From contig NC_074713.1 of the NCBI RefSeq assembly GCF_947242115.1, positions 11,910,001-11,974,000 on the forward strand: a stretch of 64,000 bases of DNA, in the 5' to 3' direction. Positions 56,251 to 64,000 of this stretch are shown here, one piece after another. The position numbers were made by a program, and so were the translations under genes. The stretch is from Biomphalaria glabrata (lineage: Eukaryota; Mollusca; Gastropoda; Planorbidae). The stretch's first letter is position 1. Every line of letters starts with the position of its first letter. The notes under the pieces are model-generated. The model made no database searches. It was not told where the DNA came from and was given only the letters and a program-made list of their open reading frames with translations.

Positions 56251-59200
56251 CTAATGTACCTCATGCTTAGCTTCACGTGTAGCTTGTCTAGAAATCATGT
56301 CATAGCATTGCAGGGGGACTTGGATCAGTTCAAAGTCTACAGCTCTACAGCAAGTGGTAGATTCTCCATCACATAACATGTCACTGCAGCTACCAATGTT
56401 GATGGCTTGACCAATACAATGCTCGCCACTCTCTTCTTTGTCATATTTGACAGACACCTTGAGGGGTCCGGCTGTGCAGAAATGACGTATCTGAGGACCT
56501 ACAATAATAGTCTATGTTAGGTCTAGACTTGGGGAAAGGCAAAGAGAAAATGTGAGTTATTTTTTCTGCTACATTAATATTAAATGTGTATTTTTCTGCA
56601 AATCTGGGCTATAAGTTCCTGAATATTTTCTTTCATAATTTACTAGTACCCAAGATTGAACCTCTTTTGGAGGTAGCAATTGTAATCTATTTTTTATATT
56701 TTAAGATAAGAACATTGCAAAGTAGGCTGACATTATGTATGGATTTTGAGTTCAAACTGCAGGCCTATCTCATCTACTTAGGTCTAGAGTATGAAAACTA
56801 CCTGGTATATGGATGAACTAAGGGAACATTTAGCTATTATGTAACACCAAAAATCACCTTTTTTACCCCCCCCCTTTCTTAACAAATCATAACAACTCAA
56901 TACCAGCATTCGGAACTGCAAAAGTCAAGGGACCACTGTGCCTATAGTTTCATTTGAAAATTTTTTGTTTTATAACAAATCTTACAGACCCTTTTCTTCA
57001 GTACAAAAAAATTGTATACCCCCCCCCCTCCCCCCAATTAATCATTATGCAATAAGTTGGTCGGATCAAAACTCAGATCCAATGATCAGGCTAGTTACAG
57101 CCTATTTCATTAGAATAATACTATAGTTAGTAACATATTTATTTTCACTATCAGCTCCCTCCCCCCCTTTTGAATAAACAAATAACATCCTAAATACATG
57201 GACATCTTAAGTCTTTTTTTTAACCTATTTTGTTGATGGTTTCACTCAACTATTTTGATAATAAAAAAAGTAAATAAATTTAGTTTTCATTGTGTTTATA
57301 TAATATACAATTAACAGTCTTTTATAACTAGTTTTATACAGCGCAACTAATCAACAGTGAAATTATACAAACATTAGATAATGGGACTTTTTCTTTCTGT
57401 ACTACACAATGCTCAATTTCAATCTAATAGCAGAATAAATTTGGTTGTTAAATATAAATATATATATAGATATAAATTTCCTTTACCATCCTCTGGGTCA
57501 CAAGGTCCTGAGTAAAGCTTGTGTGCTGGTTTCTGTGCCAGACAGGCCTGGACATTCATCTCACACTCACTGTTGTACTCTTGGGCTGCTCCAGCACCCA
57601 CGCTGCCACAGACAGGGTCGATGTCATTACAGAAACTGACTGGTGGGCAGTTGTCTTCTGGTGAACCTGAATGAGAAAAAAAAAGTTATTTAGTTTAAGA
57701 CAGTGCAGAATCTGGTTGAAAACATGTTTTTACAAATGTGTAAAACAACAAGAACATTTTCTTCTTAGCATTTTGGTATTAAGAAGTAACAGAGTTGTTA
57801 AAGTAAAGTACAAAGTAAAGTTCCCCTTTCAGACCATGCAGTCTATAGGGCAGATGATGTTAAGGTCATCTGTTTCTGTGGCCAACAGTTAACAAGGGTG
57901 TTATGTGGCCAGCACAATGATCAACCCATAACTAAAGTCAGGTACCAATTAGAGTTGAGTGGACTCAGGGGTGCCCTAAAAATTCCAAAGTTCAAATTCT
58001 CAGTCTTCACCAAGATTCAAACCCAGGACCCCAGGTTCAGAAGCCAAGCGCTTAACCACTCAGCCACTGTGCCCCATTACTGGGTTGCAAACTTCTAGAT
58101 GATTGTGTAGATCAAGATAAATTTTTGCATTTAGTTTCACTCATGAAGCTTGGAGGGAAGATGCACTTTTAATAGCAGTGTCAGCACAATTTTTTAATAG
58201 CATAATATATATGTAGTTTCTTTAGCTGTTTCTTTAGCCTTATTTTTCAAGATAGAAGGTCATTGATACATTGATCTATCAAGCAGTTGCCAACTGCAAA
58301 CTTGTATATTTTTGGTTATTTTCTAAAGATATTTTATAGACTGGAGCAGTAAGGAAAAAATGCCTTTGATACCTTTAAGCAATGAAATGCTTCATCCTTG
58401 AGTTTCTATCCAAGGGTCAAGGCATTTTAATAATTGTTTATTATGTTCCAGTACAGAGGCATTTTTGTCAAATTATTTTTTTTTTCTAGCTTAAAAAGCA
58501 ATGTGTTCTTTAGCAGCTATGAGAGAATAAATTAGTGGCAATTTAATTTTGTCTTGCAGTAATATTTACCATTTACAAAATCTGTGCATGGGACGAAGCA
58601 TGGGCGACTCTGATCTCTTTCATAGTCCTCCACAGGACGGACCTTTCTGAAATCATCATAAGGTACAACTCTCCTGTTTCTGATCTCTGTACCTTTCCCG
58701 CAGTTTTTCACTTTGTCATCAAACAGACACTTGCTGTATGGGCTCCATGGGGTGAAGATTGGCTCAGCAGCTAAGAAAAACAAGTCATTGGATTATTTTT
58801 AAAATCTTCAGGTGTCCCGATGGTCCAACAGACTAAGGGATAGATGAAGATGTAAACTTTTTTTTTTTTGTTTGTTTTGTAACTGTCAATTGCCAAAGTT
58901 TAAACAATCCAGCCTGGTATTATCATTTTGTGTGTGAAGACAACAAGAGGAAATACTTCATAAGCTAAATGTGATACTTACGTGGTGCTTCTGGTTGGGG
59001 TGGGCCATTTCCAGATGGGCATTCTCCTGGTGTTGCCTTGATTGGAGATTCTGTGGGCAAGCTTGAAGGGCCTCCAGAGGTTTTGCAAATGTCTTTGACC
59101 ATATCACAGTATGTTGAATATGTCTTGGGAGTTTCAGAATTGGATGGACCACAGACTTTACCTACAGAAATTGATATAAACTCATTCTTCATGTCTGTTT

Positions 59201-62200
59201 CAGAATGAGAAAAACTTAACTAATTCATTTAATAAAGACTGGATACATATACACTTTTTTCTTTTTCTAAATATTGTTACAAAGTAAGTGCCAATATATA
59301 AGATCAACCTAAAAGTGTTTTTTTTTTCATAAGGTATTAAAAGTATATATATTTATACTAAACTAAGGTGGGGCATAAAGATCTCCACTATTCGGAATGA
59401 ATCTACCACAGGAACCCAACTATCTAGAACAAAAAATGCTTTTATTTCTGAAAAGTATATAGAAAACAAGTTTTGTTTTAATGGGTTTTAAAAACCATTT
59501 TCCAGTCTGGTACAGATGCATTTTGACATAGCCCAAAACGTGGCTTTTACAGAATGTTTACATTATACGCTTCAACAAAACCATGATGTCCAATTCATGA
59601 TGGGTCGTGAAAAAGAATTTTTTTTTTATTTATAATAATTGAAACTGGTAGAACCTAGCCTATCAAATGAAACCTGTCTTGCCTCTACTGCCCATACATT
59701 GCTCACTCCAAATGTGGGAGACCTGTATGTCCTAGCACGTGTTTTTATTTTATCTAATATATTAAATTAATTATTTTTTTTGTAGAATATATATCTTTTC
59801 CCTCTAAAGCTGGAAATAGTAGTTAGTAATGAATAGATGAATACAAAAACAGAACTATACTTGATTGCATGAGTGGAGGTGGTGTAGGCAGTGAAGCACA
59901 TAATGTTGGATCATCACATGAGGTAGGAACAGCTGGTGGGGTAGCTCCATCTAAAATTAAAAAAAAAAAAAAAGAATTAATGTGAGAAATATAATTTGAA
60001 ACATTCAGCCCTCAAGTTGAACACATTTATAAAAGATAGCAAGACTAATGCTCTTTAAATACCAACTAGATAAAGGATCAAGCAATGACAGGTCACATAT
60101 TTTTACCTGAGCTACTGGATGGCGGAGTGTCTTCAGGACAGTCTCCTTTAATAACGTTTCTGTTCAATAATGGCTGGTTGCTAATGCACTTTTCTTGGTA
60201 TAGTCTCTTGAAGCTAGGGAACTGAGTCTTCTCGCCATTGTCAACATAGCAGTACTTGGAGGCCAAGGCTTCATCTACCAGACATCTGGGGTCGTTGCAC
60301 GTAGCACAGCATCGAGCATCAGTAGGAAGGGTTGGGAATCCTATTAAACAAGAAGTTGAAAATTGATAAAGCTGCATCAACCTTACATGGCAAAATTTAA
60401 AATATTCCACTAGCAATTTTTTGTTATGTGTAGATGGCATAAAAGTTCTCCTTAGAATTCTAATAATAATAATAATAATAATCTTTATTATCTATAAGGA
60501 AATTTGTCATACAATTTGTGCATTACACCAAACAAAACATTAGAATTATAGGAAACCAAAATATACATTCACACCAGACTCACTCATAATATACATGTGA
60601 AAAGTTTATATCAGTTTCTATTTAAAGATTTGATTGTCAGGGGAACAAAAGATTTTTGGTGCCTTTTTGTCTTTGCCATTGGTGTCTTGTTACTCTTTGA
60701 GTGCTGTTGTGAGACCATACAAGATAACATACCAATAACTCACCCAGCTACTGACTCATATCTAGTGGACTAGACTTTATGTACAGACTACCAGAAAGTA
60801 TTAACATAAATGAAAATTCTAAACATTAAAGGTCATCTGTTTCTGTGGCTACCAGGGTAATGAGGGTGACCCGTAGCCTTTACTTTCCCAACTAATGTCA
60901 GGTACCAAATAGAGTTGGCGGGAGATAGGTGTTTCCTAAATATCCCAAATTTCAAAGTCCCTGCCTTCACAAAGATTTGAAACCAAGACTCTTTGGTTCG
61001 AAAGCCAAGCACTTTACAACTCAGCCACCATGCTTCCTTTTGCCTAAAACCCTAAGTTTTAATTAGTTGCAATTAAATAGGCGGGAAATCATTTTATTGA
61101 AAATGTTACCGAAAACCCCTTTTATAGACTTACCAACAGTTTCTCTTTCACAACTTTGAGTCTCAGGTCTCCAGATGTATCCAGCACAACAGACACACTC
61201 GTAAGATCCTTCAGTATTTTTGCATTGTGAGTTGGGTTCACAGGTCTGGTTGTTGGTCAAGCATTCATTGATATCTAGTTTAAAAAAAAAAAAAAGAACA
61301 ATGTAAAGCTTTAAAATAGCTTGACCAGTCTGCCTTGAGAGCATGAGATCAATTCATTAAAAAGTGTATAAAGTCACGAAAATATTGTAAAAAATCAAGC
61401 CTGACCAAAAAATTAGACCTTTTCTTTCCCTTGTTGAAGATACCAAAAAAAAAATTAATTACCAATAGTTAATTAACTAATTGGTTAATTTTTTAAACTG
61501 ATTCTTGAGTTGTGAGGTAAAAGAAATAATTCTGCAAAATTTCAGCTTAATCCGAGATTGGGTGTGGGAGAAATAACGTGTACAAGCTTTTTGCCAGACA
61601 GACAGATTGAGTTGATATAAGCTTTGTTAAAAAAAAAAAAAAAAGACTTAATAACCCAACAGGGCATAGTTGTATTAGCTTACCATAGCACATCATCTAA
61701 ATAGAAATACAAGATGCAGCTATGAGTTACAGAAGGGTTAAAAAATCTACACACCAACACACTGTCCATTCCTGTCTGTATAGCCTTCATTACACAAGCA
61801 CTGGTAGCCTCCTAGTTGGTTCTTACATTTGAAGACTGAGAGGTCACAATCATGGATACCTTCTTTGCACTCATCAATATCTGTGGAATACAATAAGATC
61901 TGTTGTAGTATGACACCCTCAGTAGCCTGCAAGTATCTGTGCCAATATCTGTGACAGAATAATGCCATCAGTAATTTGTCAGGTTGTGTTTACAGTGTAT
62001 GTAACTACTTTAGCAAATCTCTAAAAATGCTATTTTGCTTGCCTTGGATGAAAATATTGTGCTTTCAGCTTACAGTCCATAAAACTGAATATTTGACAAA
62101 GTTTTCAACACAATATGTATAACATGCATAAGTGTTGGAATACCAAGGGTCAACTGTAATTAATGACTGGTCCTGTACACTCATCAGTCTTCAAAACTCT

Positions 62201-63770
62201 TTTTCCACTCTACTTTCTGTATGGCTACACTATTTGGGAGGGAAACTAGTCTACTAGTACATAACCAGGAAGCAAAGTGACCAAGTATTGAACACTAAAT
62301 AATACAGGTCAACAACAACAAATAAGAAGATATCCAGTGCTTTTAAAAAGCCAGTTCAAACAATAGTAATGCAGTAAGGCCTATTGTTCTTTCCTATTAT
62401 TTAAGCACCCTCTAGGTGCTTTTTGACGGAGGTCTGGATTGCACTACACCAGTCGGAGGTCCTTGTCTTACTACATTCTAATACTAGATATAAATCCATT
62501 ATGAAGTTGTTTTTTTCTGGATCTGGTGAATGTGATATCGTGAAGGGGCCTGGATCCAGGATGTGACGATTCCACAGGGCATACCCAGGGCACAGTCCAC
62601 TTTAAGCTTTCTACTTCAGAAAAGTTCCATTTGGAGAGCTCTGTGGATGGCGGAGAATGGACCATTGGCCAACCCCACCTTGTCCCATGGATATTCCGGT
62701 TACAGTCTTCAGACCTAGATGTTTCCTTTTATGTCAGTATTGGAGAAAATTGCCAAGACCGAAAACTCCCTTAAAATGCGGGGACTATATATTTATATAT
62801 TTAAAAAAAAAGCCTGAGGAAACACCCAGCCTACACTAAACAATTTAAAGATAAAAGTCAAGACTTGGAAGTTCCAAGCACATAGGTAAAGTTGATGCTT
62901 TTGTGGTCAGCAATTAATTATGCCATATGATGCAGATAGCTAAACTAGTAGCCATTTGTACTTCACCCACCATATGCCTGGTAACCTTTGGACCTGTGTG
63001 AATTCCAAAGATTTTAGAAAAAAAAATTAGAATGGAACTATTACTTCAAGCAATCAAAACCTTGTGCTTGTAATAAGTAATAATCAAAGTTCCCTTTCAG
63101 ACCTTAATATCTATAGAGGAAACGATGTAAAGGTAATCTGTTTCTGTGGCCCATTGTTAATGAAGGTGTCATGTGGTCAGCACAACGACCAACCGCCTTT
63201 AATTTTCTCCAACTAACATCAGGTACCCATTAAAGCTGGGTGGACTCAGTGGCGCCCTAAAGATTCAAAAATTAAAAATCCCAGTCTTCACCAGGATGCA
63301 AACCCAGGGCCCCTATGTTTGTCAGCCAAGTGCTTTACCACTCAGCCACCACACCTTCTGTTTAAAGAAATATTCTACATAATAATAGCTGACTTTGAAA
63401 GATTATTTACTTAATGCATTATGACTCTTAAACCTGTTCTGAGTACTTCACAAAGTTAAAATTTTAATGCTGTTGTTGAAATTCAATTAAAACAAACACA
63501 AATTTAAAACATTCACAAATGAACTAGTCTGCATTTTTTTAAAAATGTATAATAAATCTTATCCTTGAAAGCATGGTTGTATTTGACTGATAAGGATAAA
63601 AACTTTTTTTAAGTTTTTTTTGTCAGAATAAAAGAAGAAAACAGTTCACTTACCAACGCAGTCATCACAGTTAGATACATATCCCATGTTGCACACACAT
63701 CTCTCTTCTGATTGGCCATTGGGATTGACATATTTGAAGCAAGTTTTGCTCTTGTCCTGAGAAGGAACAC
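56251..63770 (-). CDS. Secreted modular protein with EGF, Kazal-like, TSP1-like and possible cystine-knot domains; 3' nine exons
   Basis: Minus-strand exons are 63770-63654, 61880-61755, 61274-61134, 60340-60107, 59950-59861, 59161-58982, 58770-58570, 57666-57487 and 56498-56251. All internal exons are multiples of 3 and enter and leave in phase 1, the signature of exon-shuffled extracellular modules. The first shows a Cys-rich EGF-like piece, followed by two calcium-binding EGF domains (DIDEC and DINEC starts). Next come a Cys-rich segment, a Pro/Ser linker, a half-Kazal-like exon (VCGPSN...TYSTYCDM), a TSP1-like exon (PWSPYSKC...CGKGTEIRNR) and a Kazal-like exon (DPVCGSVG...YNSECEM). The last exon reads STTCCRAVDFELIQVPLQC, resembling a C-terminal cystine knot, and stops at TAG after KHEVH. 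The 5' end is outside. An extracellular-matrix or secreted inhibitor role is inferred; no orthologue is named. Confidence 0.88.
57820..58076 (-). repeat. SINE family A in the EGF/Kazal gene
   Basis: Reverse complement has CACAGTGGCTGAGTGGTTAA, GGGTTTGAATC and the GGTCTGAAAGGGGAACTTT end. In the intron between the TSP1-like and Kazal-like exons, sense to the gene. Confidence 0.9.
60455..60610 (+). repeat. (TAA)n-headed dispersed sequence
   Basis: (AATAAT)n at 60461-60482 runs into CTTTATTATCTATAAGGAAA and TTGTCATACAATTTGTGCAT. The abrupt junction suggests an insertion next to a TAA tract; no coding remnant is visible. Confidence 0.4.
60828..61037 (-). repeat. SINE family A, 3'-shortened
   Basis: Reverse complement has GGTGGCTGAGTTGTAAAGTG, GGTTTCAAATC and ACCTGACATTAGTTGGG; the terminal part is lost. 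Intronic, sense to the EGF/Kazal gene. Confidence 0.8.
61425..61635 (+). repeat. Dispersed repeat family D
   Basis: TTACCAATAGTTAATTAACT, CAGCTTAATCCGAGATTGGG, CCAGACAGACAG and GAGTTGATATAAGCTTTG. It lies between the two calcium-binding EGF exons. Confidence 0.65.
61881..63653. other. Long intron of the EGF/Kazal gene
   Basis: It contains a SINE A copy (63087-63358). Open stretches at 62471-62665 (minus) and 62657-62839 (plus) show no splice context or domain and were not called. No further exon was recognised. Confidence 0.5.
63087..63358 (-). repeat. SINE family A, near full length
   Basis: Reverse complement has GTGTGGTGGCTGAGTGGTAA, a decayed B box (GGGTTTGCATCC), ACCTGATGTTAGTTGGAG and the AAGGTCTGAAAGGGAAC end. 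Intronic, sense to the EGF/Kazal gene. Confidence 0.85.
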
Positions 63771-64000
63771 CTGCACAGAAAAATAGGAAACTATAGAAAG
63801 AGTTTTAATGTTAGGCATTAAGAAACCTTTAGGGTAAATGCCAATGTTCTTAATATTGCATAGTGATAAACTCTTTTTAATGAGAAGTTAACAGGCCTTT
63901 AAAACCAAAGACTTAAGACTTAGAGACTTACTAAGGCAATAGAAGTGTTGCAGTTAATGGAATTAAAGATAGAGTCGTTTAAGTTTCAATTCTATTCACC

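Noticed and set aside
56260-56263. Splice donor GAG|GTACAT at the end of the EGF/Kazal gene
   Set aside because: It would leave in phase 0, unlike every other exon, and reading through gives a stop after two codons with a nearby AATAAA; termination is preferred.

Overview
The window looks like AT-rich, intron- and repeat-dense DNA from a mollusc, most probably a heterobranch gastropod. This is inferred from the gene content, short exons in long introns, abundant tRNA-headed SINEs and the retrotransposon types; no species can be named from sequence alone. No prokaryotic feature, rRNA or convincing functional tRNA gene was seen.

Layout. (1) 1-1290: remnant of an APE-type LINE on the minus strand. 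(2) 1609-10461, plus strand: the 3' eleven exons of an adenylate kinase 7 (AK7) orthologue, an axonemal nucleotide kinase ending in a Dpy-30 motif. Its introns hold two SINEs, a LINE 3' end, a solo LTR and a 28-29 bp tandem repeat. (3) 12187-49565, minus strand: three tandem secreted carboxylesterase/cholinesterase-family genes, here CES-A (12187-17294), CES-B (25333-29911) and CES-C (41068-49565). Their exon plans match, and B and C are recent duplicates. Exon phases sum correctly in all three, giving proteins of 555, 557 and 555 residues, each with a signal peptide and a Ser-Glu-His triad. AK7 and CES-A converge tail to tail. (4) The spaces between and inside the esterases are packed with mobile DNA. 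They hold a 5'-truncated R4/Dong-like LINE sitting in a (TAA)n tract (34191-36408), a hAT transposon with a perfect 8-bp target duplication that contains a Ty3/Gypsy fossil and a SINE (37267-40241), several MITEs, and minisatellites of 18, 30, 37 and 38 bp. (5) 50.8-55.7 kb: a minisatellite surrounding a Ty3/Gypsy fossil, then a 3.6-kb stretch bounded by near-identical inverted termini and carrying a 37-bp satellite. (6) 56251-63770, minus strand: the 3' nine exons of a modular secreted protein (EGF, Kazal-like, TSP1-like and a possible C-terminal cystine knot). Every internal exon is symmetrical phase 1-1; the 5' part lies beyond the right edge.

The AK7, esterase and EGF/Kazal genes have no evident shared pathway. 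The most interesting material is the esterase family, with a 7-nt coding first exon in B and C and patchy, conversion-like identity, together with the layered transposon history that allows relative dating of insertions and duplications.
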